A DNA stretch of 5,502 nucleotides from Gemmatimonadales bacterium. GTDB lineage: Bacteria; Gemmatimonadota; Gemmatimonadetes; Gemmatimonadales; GWC2-71-9. The stretch spans positions 1 through 5,502 of the forward strand of contig JABDII010000388.1 in assembly GCA_013003805.1 (NCBI GenBank), read 5' to 3'. How positions within the stretch are numbered: the stretch's first letter is position 1; each line of letters begins with the position of its first letter. Under the pieces are notes generated by a model, which saw only the letters and a program-made list of their open reading frames with translations, had not been told where the DNA came from and ran no database searches. Shown one piece after another: positions 1-4,521 of this stretch. The position numbers and the translations under genes were made by a program.

Positions 1-352
1 CCTCCCCAGTTCCTGAGTCCGCGCCCGGCCGGATGTCCGCCTCGAAGACCCCAAGACGTTCGCCATTTTCCACCAGGTCGAATGCTCGAGCGCCAGGAGC
101 GAGCGGGGACAGCGCGTCGAGGGATTGAGCTTCCGGCAGGAGGGCGCGGGCGGGCGGCGCAGCAGCCGACCAGAGAGAGGCCTGATGTGGCCGCCGGAGC
201 ACGATCCGAACCGAGTTGACCGGGAGTCGCTCGTGAATGAGTGACACCAGAGCCGTCAAGGCTTCCTCGACCCCAAGACCACTTCTGAGGAGTCGCGCGA
301 CGGCGCCAACAACAGCCAGTCCGGATCCGGTGTGTTCGGGCTCCAAGGGCAT
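1..352 (-). CDS. GAF-domain-like signalling protein, N-terminal part (cut by window edge)
   Basis: An open reading frame starts at an ATG (350-352, minus strand) and runs without a stop for 117 codons to the window edge, so the C-terminus is missing. An in-frame TAG lies three codons upstream, so the start cannot move further back. The protein begins MPLEPEHTGSGLAVVGAVAR. It then has an amphipathic helix with the pattern LGVEEALTALVSLIHERLP (about residues 28-46), a strand NSVRIVLRR, and later LVENGERLGVFEAD (about 96-109). This helix, strand and 'LGV' order is typical of GAF domains that begin sensor histidine kinases, diguanylate cyclases or phosphatases; ligand and output domain cannot be seen. 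It lies 80 bases downstream of the peroxiredoxin gene on the same strand, beyond a stem-loop, so it may be a separate unit. No good Shine-Dalgarno precedes it. The coding call is fairly firm; the GAF assignment is tentative, resting on pattern only. Confidence 0.65.
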   Translation of the reverse strand, partial: MPLEPEHTGSGLAVVGAVARLLRSGLGVEEALTALVSLIHERLPVNSVRIVLRRPHQASLWSAAAPPARALLPEAQSLDALSPLAPGARAFDLVENGERLGVFEADIRPGADSGTGE

Positions 353-358
353 GCTAGG

Positions 359-364
359 AATCTA
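359..364 (-). promoter_or_regulatory. Possible -10 element for a leaderless transcript
   Basis: On the minus strand TAGATT (TANNNT pattern) sits six bases before the ATG of the GAF-like gene, the spacing expected when transcription begins on the A of the start codon. No Shine-Dalgarno is present. There is no recognisable -35 hexamer at the right distance, so this is weak. Confidence 0.22.
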
Positions 365-398
365 CCCAACGGTTAGCGGGACGGATGATACCGGCGGA

Positions 399-428
399 CG
401 GCGAGGGGGATTGCACCCCCCTTCGCCG
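399..428 (-). terminator. Stem-loop after the peroxiredoxin gene
   Basis: An almost perfect inverted repeat: arm cggcgaggggg (399-409), loop attgca (410-415), arm ccccccttcgccg (416-428), with two unpaired bases in the right arm. It begins four bases after the peroxiredoxin stop codon. On the minus strand no T-run follows, so it may be a rho-dependent or leaky terminator, or a 3'-end stabilising hairpin, rather than a classical intrinsic terminator. Confidence 0.45.
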
Positions 429-432
429 ATGG

Positions 433-888
433 CTACTCGATGGTCGCAAGCCGGGTCAAGAGCTCGTCGTTTGGCCGGTGGTGACCCAAATCCGTCTCGA
501 TGTGAGACCACCGGAGCACTCCCGCGCGATCAATCAGAAAATACGCCCGTCGCGAGAGAAACGGCTCCTCAAGCAGCGTGCCGTACAGCCGGCTCACTTC
601 ACGCTTGAAATCGCTCAGCAGGTCTACGGTCAGCCCTTCCTTCCGCTTGAACTCCTTGAGCGTGGGGATGGAATCGACGCTGATGGGCAGGACGACCGAG
701 TCGGCGTCACGAAAACGAGCGTCGTCCTGAGAAAACGCGCACATCTCATCGGTGCACACCCCGGTAAACGCAAGCGGAAAGAACGCCAACAAGACCCTCT
801 TCCCTCGGAGATTCGAAAGCGTCACATCGGAGCCGGACGTCGATGCCAGCGTAAAGTCCGGAGCGTGAGACCCTATGGATACCTGCAC
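433..888 (-). CDS. Peroxiredoxin (AhpC/TSA redoxin family, AhpE/BCP-like)
   Basis: Thiol peroxidase that reduces H2O2 or organic hydroperoxides, probably in the cytoplasm because no signal peptide is seen. From the GTG at 888 the product is 151 residues, normal for the AhpE/BCP group. The N-terminus has the usual APDFTL strand. The active-site signature PLAFTGVC follows: P38, T42 and peroxidatic C45, in the family pattern PxxxTxxC. A second cysteine, C50, lies five residues later, the spacing used for the resolving Cys in BCP-type enzymes. The conserved active-site Arg is probably R114 in RRAYFLIDRAG. PLAFTG and the later SDF segment recall mycobacterial AhpE. Start choice: a TTG at 912 would add eight residues, but GGAGGAG lies nine bases before the GTG at 888, and the shorter form places the catalytic Cys at 45 as in AhpE. 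The gene lies 44 bases after the SOD stop on the same strand, so both are probably co-transcribed. The electron donor is unknown. Confidence 0.93.
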   Translation of the reverse strand: MQVSIGSHAPDFTLASTSGSDVTLSNLRGKRVLLAFFPLAFTGVCTDEMCAFSQDDARFRDADSVVLPISVDSIPTLKEFKRKEGLTVDLLSDFKREVSRLYGTLLEEPFLSRRAYFLIDRAGVLRWSHIETDLGHHRPNDELLTRLATIE

Positions 889-897
889 GGAGACGGA

Positions 898-904
898 CTC
901 CTCC
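898..904 (-). promoter_or_regulatory. Ribosome binding site that decides the peroxiredoxin start
   Basis: On the minus strand GGAGGAG stands nine bases upstream of the GTG at 886-888. It lies inside the reading frame that would begin at the TTG at 912, and no comparable purine run precedes that TTG. This favours the GTG as the true start. Confidence 0.6.
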
Positions 905-932
905 AGAGACAATGGTTCCGCGTGGGTGTGGG

Positions 933-1544
933 TTAGGTGGCCGCTTGGTAGCGCTTTCCGACCTCAGTCCAGTTCACCACATTCCACCATGCCGCGACGT
1001 AATCGGGACGGCGGTTCTGATAGTGCAGATAGTACGCATGCTCCCAGACATCGCACCCGAGCAGCGGGGTGCGCCCCTCCATCAGGGGGGTGTCCTGGTT
1101 CGGCGTGCTCTCGACCGTGAGCGATCCGGAGCCATCGATGCTGAGCCAGGCCCATCCGCTGCCGAATCGGGTCACGGCGGCGGCGGTAAACTTCTCCTTC
1201 AAGACGTCGAACCCACCGAACGCGGCCGCAATCGCGCTCGCCAACGCTCCGTCCGGCTGGTTCGCACCGCCCGGAGCCATAATCTCCCAGAACAGTGAAT
1301 GATTGGCGTGGCCGCCGCCGTTGTTCCGAACTGCCGTCCGGATGGCCTCGGGAACGGCCGCGAGCTTGCCCAGCAAACCATCCAGTGATTGGGCCTGGAG
1401 ATCGGGATGGGCTTCGAGCGCCGCATTCAGCTTGCTGACATAGCCGCCGTGGTGTTTGTCGTGGTGGATCCGCATGGTCGTTTCGTCGACGTGCGGCTCC
1501 AGAGCGTCGTAGGCGTACGGGAGGGGAGGGAGAGTAAACGGCAT
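933..1544 (-). CDS. sodA: Superoxide dismutase, Fe/Mn family, Mn-type signature
   Basis: Converts superoxide to H2O2 and O2; no signal peptide, so cytoplasmic. The 203-residue length is normal. It has an N-terminal helical hairpin domain (about 1-90) and a C-terminal alpha/beta domain (about 95-203). Metal ligands are all present: H27 (MRIHHDKHH), H82 (GGGHANHSLFW), D165 and H169 (DVWEHAYYLHY). The gateway Tyr is Y35 and the second-sphere His is H31. GGGH in the second-ligand motif together with Q150 in TPNQDTPL is the Mn-type arrangement; Fe-type enzymes supply the Gln from the N-terminal domain instead. Metal use cannot be proved from sequence, as cambialistic enzymes exist. The ATG start has AGGAG six bases upstream (1551-1555). 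It is the first gene of a probable operon with the peroxiredoxin, which would remove its H2O2 product, and sits behind the promoter at 1613-1641. Confidence 0.96.
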   Translation of the reverse strand: MPFTLPPLPYAYDALEPHVDETTMRIHHDKHHGGYVSKLNAALEAHPDLQAQSLDGLLGKLAAVPEAIRTAVRNNGGGHANHSLFWEIMAPGGANQPDGALASAIAAAFGGFDVLKEKFTAAAVTRFGSGWAWLSIDGSGSLTVESTPNQDTPLMEGRTPLLGCDVWEHAYYLHYQNRRPDYVAAWWNVVNWTEVGKRYQAAT

Positions 1545-1612
1545 GAGGCACTCCTAGCGTATGCTCATTCGAAATCGAGCGGTATGAGGCGACGAGTCGG
1601 GTTTGGGCCGAG

Positions 1613-1641
1613 AATATGGAAGCATCGGCAGGAGGGGTCAA
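1613..1641 (-). promoter_or_regulatory. Sigma70-type promoter for sodA-peroxiredoxin
   Basis: On the minus strand -35 TTGACC (1636-1641, five of six consensus bases) and -10 CATATT (1613-1618, four of six) are separated by exactly 17 bases. Transcription would start near 1606, giving a leader of about 60 bases before the sodA ATG. It lies just downstream of the tRNA terminator, so the operon would have its own start. A second TTGACG overlaps the upstream side of the -35. No clear OxyR, SoxR or Fur-like site was recognised. Confidence 0.55.
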
Positions 1642-1660
1642 CGTCAATCGACGCGGAATC

Positions 1661-1689
1661 GAAACGCCCCGCCATGACGTGGCGGGGCG
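1661..1689 (-). terminator. Rho-independent terminator of tRNA-Ala
   Basis: A perfect 10-bp GC-rich stem: cgccccgcca (1665-1674) and tggcggggcg (1680-1689), with the five-base loop tgacg. On the minus strand it starts 10 bases after the tRNA 3' end and is followed by TTTCGATT, a short broken T-run. It separates the tRNA unit from the sodA promoter. Confidence 0.8.
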
Positions 1690-1699
1690 CTCGTTCACA

Positions 1700-1772
1700 T
1701 GGAGCGTGCGGGATTCGAACCCGCGACCCCTGCCTTGCAAAGGCAGTGCTCTCCCAGCTGAGCTAACGCCCC
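1700..1772 (-). tRNA. tRNA-Ala, anticodon UGC
   Basis: The 73 bases on the minus strand fold as a standard cloverleaf. The acceptor stem GGGGCGT pairs with ACGCTCC and includes the G3-U70 wobble pair, the alanine identity element, with discriminator A73. The D-arm carries AGCTCAGCTGGGAGAGC. The anticodon arm CTGCC-TTTGCAA-GGCAG exposes TGC, reading GCN alanine codons. The T-arm is GCGGG-TTCGAAT-CCCGC. The 3' CCA is not encoded (the next bases are TGT), so it must be added after transcription. A terminator lies 10 bases downstream and a probable extended -10 lies 46 bases upstream. Confidence 0.97.
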
Positions 1773-1785
1773 GGTAACCGACCTT

Positions 1786-1811
1786 CTCCGCTGGGATTCT
1801 TCGCCGCGGAG
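1786..1811 (-). other. Stem-loop in the tRNA-Ala leader
   Basis: Six-bp perfect arms ctccgc (1786-1791) and gcggag (1806-1811) enclose 14 bases. It lies between the probable tRNA promoter and the mature 5' end at 1772, so it would be part of the 5' leader removed by RNase P. Its role is unknown and it may be a chance pairing in GC-rich DNA. Confidence 0.3.
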
Positions 1812-1818
1812 TGTCCGC

Positions 1819-1827
1819 AAGATAGCA
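1819..1827 (-). promoter_or_regulatory. Probable extended -10 of the tRNA-Ala promoter
   Basis: The minus strand reads TGC-TATCTT: a TGN extension (1825-1827) followed by a hexamer with four of six consensus bases (1819-1824). It lies 46 bases before the tRNA 5' end. No good -35 is visible at 16-18 bases, which an extended -10 can partly compensate for. Confidence 0.35.
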
Positions 1828-2010
1828 TGCCCCTCCAACCAGCCATAGCGCCCGCCGCGCCGCGGTATTCGCCCCCGAAGAGGTCGGTACTGTGCGGGTG
1901 GGACCGCCGGGCCTGCCGGAGCACGAGACGGCGCTCCGCTTCCCATTCCGAGCGATCCCCACGCCAAGCCGAACCGCCGGCCGGACCGCTCTAACCTCAT
2001 TTAAGGGTTG

Positions 2011-2124
2011 ATGTTAGATTGCCACCTGCAGGTCGAGTTCAGGCGCCTCGGGGTTCAACCGAACGCCGCGCGACGGCTCCTGGAATCCGTCTTGCGTCTT
2101 GTGTGCCGAGGGTCCCCTCGGTAA
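2011..2124 (+). CDS. Possible 37-codon small ORF in the leader of the ceramide operon
   Basis: ATG at 2011 to TAA at 2122-2124, product beginning MLDCHLQVEFRRLGVQ and ending with an Arg/Leu-rich helix-like stretch. AAGGG (2003-2007) precedes the ATG by only three bases, a poor spacing. Most third codon positions are G or C, as in the neighbouring real genes. It ends 63 bases before the GTG of the synthase gene. It could be a leader peptide, a remnant of a longer gene, or chance; no family was recognised. Reported because it is the only plausible reading frame in this gap. Confidence 0.18.
   Translation: MLDCHLQVEFRRLGVQPNAARRLLESVLRLVCRGSPR
2024..2033. repeat. Perfect 10-bp palindrome
   Basis: acctgcaggt reads the same on both strands. 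It lies four bases after the weak -10-like element, a position where an operator could act. No regulator family was recognised, and palindromes of this length can occur by chance. Confidence 0.25.
2106..2121. repeat. Inverted repeat / short hairpin in the ceramide-operon leader
   Basis: ccgaggg and ccctcgg flank a two-base centre (TC), giving a 16-base dyad. In RNA it would form a six-bp stem with a four-base loop about 66 bases before the synthase start. No T-run follows, so it is not an intrinsic terminator; a protein-binding dyad or leader structure is possible. Confidence 0.35.
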
Positions 2125-2187
2125 CTTGATGCGGCTCTGCCACATAGGGCTTTCGCACCTTAATCTCTCGCTCCGTTTCGAGGAATC

Positions 2188-3393
2188 GTGACCAGCCAAA
2201 CGCTGCAACAAGTCGCGTTGTTCGAAAAGTGCAGGCAGTTCACCAAGGCCCGTGAAGTCGAAGCCGCCGGGCTGTATCCGTACTTCAAGCCCATCTCCGA
2301 ATCGGAAGACACCGTCGTCACGATCGAGGGGCAGAGGCGGATCATGCTCGGGTCCAACAACTACCTCGGGCTCACCCATCACCCCAAGGTCCTCGAGGCC
2401 GCCGAGTGCGCTCTCAAGCGTTACGGGTCGGGCTGCACCGGCAGCCGTTTTCTGAATGGGACCTTGGACCTGCACGGACAGCTGGAGCAAGCCATCGCCG
2501 ATTTCCTCGGCAAGGAATCCTGCCTCGTCTTCTCCACAGGTTACAGCGCGAATCTGGGCCTGATCGCGGGCCTCGTTGCACGCAACGACGTTGTGTACCT
2601 CGACAAACTCGACCATGCCTCCATCGTTGACGGGGCTAAGCTCTGCTTCGGCGAGACGACGCGGTTCCGTCACAACAACCTGGCCAGTCTCGAATCCAAG
2701 ATGGAGCGCGATCTGGGCGATCGGGCGGCCCTGATCATCGTGGATGGTGTGTACTCGATGGAGGGCGACATCGCAGATGTACCAGGTCTCCTCCAAATCG
2801 CCCGGAAGTTCGGCGCTGCCCTCGCGCTGGACGACGCCCACTCGCTCGGCGTGCTCGGACCCAACGGCGACGGCACCGCGGCGCATTTCGGCCTGTCCGA
2901 CGAGGTCGATATCATCGCGGGGACATTCTCGAAATCCCTCGCCTCGATCGGTGGATTCGTTGCGGCCCCGGACAGTGTCACCCATTTCCTGAAACACCAT
3001 AGCCGACCGCTGATGTTCACGGCCTCGCTTCCTCCGGCGAATACCGCCGGCGTCCTCGCAGCGCTCGAAGTGTTGCAGTCGGAGCCGGAACGGCGCGAGC
3101 AGCTGTGGGCCAACACCCGCCAGTTACAGGAAGGCTTCCGGAGTCTCGGCTTCGACATCGGCCCGACCGAGACGCCCATCGTCCCGGTCCTCAACGGTCG
3201 GATGGAGAATACGTTCCTGTTCTGGCGGAAGCTGTTCGAGGCCGGGGTTTTCACGAATCCGGTGGCTCCACCGGCGGTTCCGGCCACGGAATGCCGACTC
3301 CGGACGAGCTTGATGGCCTCGCACACACCGGAACAGATCGATTTCTGTCTCGAGACGTTTGCGAAGATCGGCCGCGAGTTGGGCGTCATATAG
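2188..3393 (+). CDS. spt: Serine palmitoyltransferase-like alpha-oxoamine synthase
   Basis: PLP enzyme of fold type I, 401 residues, the usual size for the family. Proposed reaction: serine plus a long-chain acyl thioester gives 3-ketosphinganine, CO2 and CoA or ACP, the committed step of sphingolipid synthesis. Key residues: PLP-stacking H143 (LDHASIVDG), PLP-nitrogen partner D215 and H218 (LDDAHSLG), Schiff-base K249 (GTFSKSLAS), and probable substrate-carboxylate Arg R372 in CRLRTS. H143, D215, H218 and K249 have the same spacing as H159, D231, H234 and K265 of Sphingomonas SPT. GSNNYLGL (55-62) and TGSRFLNGT (84-92) are further family signatures. Sequence alone does not exclude 2-amino-3-ketobutyrate CoA ligase (Kbl) or 8-amino-7-oxononanoate synthase (BioF), which share these residues. 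The acyltransferase and reductase that follow decide for SPT, as no threonine dehydrogenase or bio genes adjoin. GTG start with GAGGA at 2180-2184; an in-frame TAA at 2161 rules out a much longer N-terminus. No membrane segment is seen. Confidence 0.85.
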   Translation: MTSQTLQQVALFEKCRQFTKAREVEAAGLYPYFKPISESEDTVVTIEGQRRIMLGSNNYLGLTHHPKVLEAAECALKRYGSGCTGSRFLNGTLDLHGQLEQAIADFLGKESCLVFSTGYSANLGLIAGLVARNDVVYLDKLDHASIVDGAKLCFGETTRFRHNNLASLESKMERDLGDRAALIIVDGVYSMEGDIADVPGLLQIARKFGAALALDDAHSLGVLGPNGDGTAAHFGLSDEVDIIAGTFSKSLASIGGFVAAPDSVTHFLKHHSRPLMFTASLPPANTAGVLAALEVLQSEPERREQLWANTRQLQEGFRSLGFDIGPTETPIVPVLNGRMENTFLFWRKLFEAGVFTNPVAPPAVPATECRLRTSLMASHTPEQIDFCLETFAKIGRELGVI

Positions 3394-3396
3394 CAC

Positions 3397-4521
3397 GTGC
3401 ACGTCCGTCCGGTTCGGACCTCCCGCGACCTCAAGTCCTTCATCGATTTCCCGTATCGGCACTACGCCGATGACGGCTTGTGGGCTCCCCCGCTCCGCCG
3501 GGACGTCAAGGCACTCCTGTCAAAAACCAAGAATCCCTTCTTCGAACACGGGGACGCGACCTACTTCCTCGCGGAGCGCGATGGAACGGTCGTAGGACGC
3601 GTCGCCGCCATCGTCAACGAACTCCACAACGAAACGCATAAGGACCGAGTTGGATTCTTCGGCTTCTTCGAGGCCGTCAACGACCCACTCATTGTCGCTG
3701 CGCTCACCGAGACTGCCGCCGATTGGCTACGAAATCGTGGGTGTGACACCATGCGGGGGCCGATGTCCTTCTCCGTCAACGATGAGTGCGGCCTCCTGGT
3801 GGATGGATTCGATACCCCGCCCACCATCATGATGCCGCACAACCCGCGGTACTACGCCGAGCTGCTGGAGCAGGCGGGGTTCCAGAAGGCGAAGGACCTG
3901 TACGTCTACTACGGGCACGGCCCGAACCCCGAAGACCCCCTGGGGCGGCGGCTCGCCCGCGGGGCCGAGGTGGTGCGCAAACGGCTGGGCCTCACCATCC
4001 GGCCGATCGACATGGCGCGATTCAACGATGAGGTAGACAGCATCAAGAAGATCTACAACGACGGGTGGGTGCTGAACTGGGGCTTCGTTCCCATGACGGA
4101 GCGCGAGATCAACCATCTGGCCGAGCAGTTCAAACCCGTCGTGGTTCCGGACTTGGTGCCCTTCGTAGAAAAGGACGGAACCGTCATCGCCTTCGGCATC
4201 GCGATTCCCGATCTCAATGAAGTGCTCCGGGGCAATCGGTCCGGCCGCATGTTCCCCGCGGCGCTCAAGCTCCTGTGGAACATTCGCCAGCGGAAGATCC
4301 GGCGAGTCCGAATCCTCCTGCTGGGCGTGCACCCCGATTTCCAGGGCAACGGCATCGACGCCATGCTGTACAACTTCATCTGGACACATGGCCACGCGAT
4401 GAACATTCGCTGGGGCGAGGCCGGGTGGATCCTGGAGGACAACCCCCCGATGAACCGGGCCATGGAGAAGATCGGCTTCATCCGCTACAAGACCTACCGC
4501 CTCTACGACCGGGCGTTATGA
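3397..4521 (+). CDS. cerS: GNAT-fold N-acyltransferase, probable bacterial ceramide synthase (bCerS)
   Basis: Proposed role: N-acylation of 3-ketosphinganine to 3-ketoceramide, using a fatty acyl thioester, at the cytoplasmic side of the inner membrane. The 374-residue protein has two GNAT-like halves. The C-terminal half (about 195-374) is the more complete. It has strand DGTVIAFGIAI (260-270), motif A LLLGVHPDFQGNGID (307-321) with the acyl-CoA pyrophosphate-loop residues Q316-G-N-G319, and motif B NPPMNRAMEKIGF (349-361). The N-terminal half (about 1-175) repeats the plan with DGTVVGRVAAI (62-72) and NPRYYAELLEQAGF (149-162) but has no QxxGxG loop, so it looks degenerate. It is unrelated to eukaryotic TLC-domain ceramide synthases, as expected for the bacterial enzyme. 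No transmembrane helix or signal peptide is evident. GTG start three bases after the spt stop, with no strong Shine-Dalgarno, so translation is probably coupled. The fold is clear; the ceramide-synthase role rests mainly on its place between spt and the reductase. Confidence 0.8.
   Translation: MHVRPVRTSRDLKSFIDFPYRHYADDGLWAPPLRRDVKALLSKTKNPFFEHGDATYFLAERDGTVVGRVAAIVNELHNETHKDRVGFFGFFEAVNDPLIVAALTETAADWLRNRGCDTMRGPMSFSVNDECGLLVDGFDTPPTIMMPHNPRYYAELLEQAGFQKAKDLYVYYGHGPNPEDPLGRRLARGAEVVRKRLGLTIRPIDMARFNDEVDSIKKIYNDGWVLNWGFVPMTEREINHLAEQFKPVVVPDLVPFVEKDGTVIAFGIAIPDLNEVLRGNRSGRMFPAALKLLWNIRQRKIRRVRILLLGVHPDFQGNGIDAMLYNFIWTHGHAMNIRWGEAGWILEDNPPMNRAMEKIGFIRYKTYRLYDRAL

Larger units (their letters stand above)
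1773..2187. other. Intergenic region between divergent units
   Basis: About 415 bases between the minus-strand tRNA and the plus-strand ceramide operon. The left end holds the tRNA leader and its -10. About 1830-1990 is GC-rich, and I see no recognisable gene, repeat or motif in it. From 2001 on lies the operon leader, with a weak extended -10-like TGtTAGATT (2012-2020), a palindrome at 2024-2033, a hairpin at 2106-2121 and a possible small ORF at 2011-2124. I could not identify a convincing -35/-10 pair for the plus-strand operon. Confidence 0.5.

Noticed and set aside
399..428. Resemblance of the gggggattgcaccccc region to a tRNA T-arm
   Set aside because: No matching acceptor, D or anticodon arms at tRNA distance; the two arms pair with each other as a simple hairpin.
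1563..1580. gctc...gagc dyad in the sodA leader as a redox-regulator site
   Set aside because: Only the outer four bases are symmetric and the centre does not match; it lies downstream of the predicted start site. Not distinguishable from chance.
964..1962. 332-residue minus-strand ORF
   Set aside because: It crosses the tRNA gene (SSAGRALP...GFESR is another tRNA translation artefact), the terminator, the sodA promoter and then sodA in the wrong frame.
1827..1994. 55-codon plus-strand ORF in the intergenic gap
   Set aside because: Arg/Pro/Ser-rich, no Shine-Dalgarno, no recognisable motif; looks like chance reading of GC-rich DNA.
1695..2000. 101-residue minus-strand ORF ending in an AQLGEHC...GVAGSNPARS-like sequence
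   Set aside because: It reads through the tRNA-Ala gene; this peptide pattern is a well-known artefact of translating bacterial tRNA genes.
1700..2187. Ceramide cassette as a tRNA-integrated island
   Set aside because: The tRNA 3' end, where integrases attach, faces sodA rather than the cassette. No integrase or repeat of the tRNA 3' end was seen.
2014..3000. 328-residue minus-strand ORF opposite the synthase gene
   Set aside because: Antisense shadow of spt, whose plus-strand product carries every family motif; the antisense product shows none.
2188..3393. Annotation of the synthase as Kbl (glycine C-acetyltransferase) or BioF
   Set aside because: Active-site residues are shared across the family, but neighbours are an acyltransferase and an SDR of the ceramide pathway rather than tdh or bio genes. 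Kept only as an alternative.
3727..4395. 222-residue minus-strand ORF opposite the acyltransferase
   Set aside because: Antisense shadow created by high GC; no domain pattern, and the plus frame has clear GNAT motifs.
4275..4517. N-terminal extension of the reductase to a start at 4275
   Set aside because: Eighty-one Pro/Arg-rich codons overlapping the acyltransferase out of frame; the Rossmann motif begins just after the ATG at 4518.
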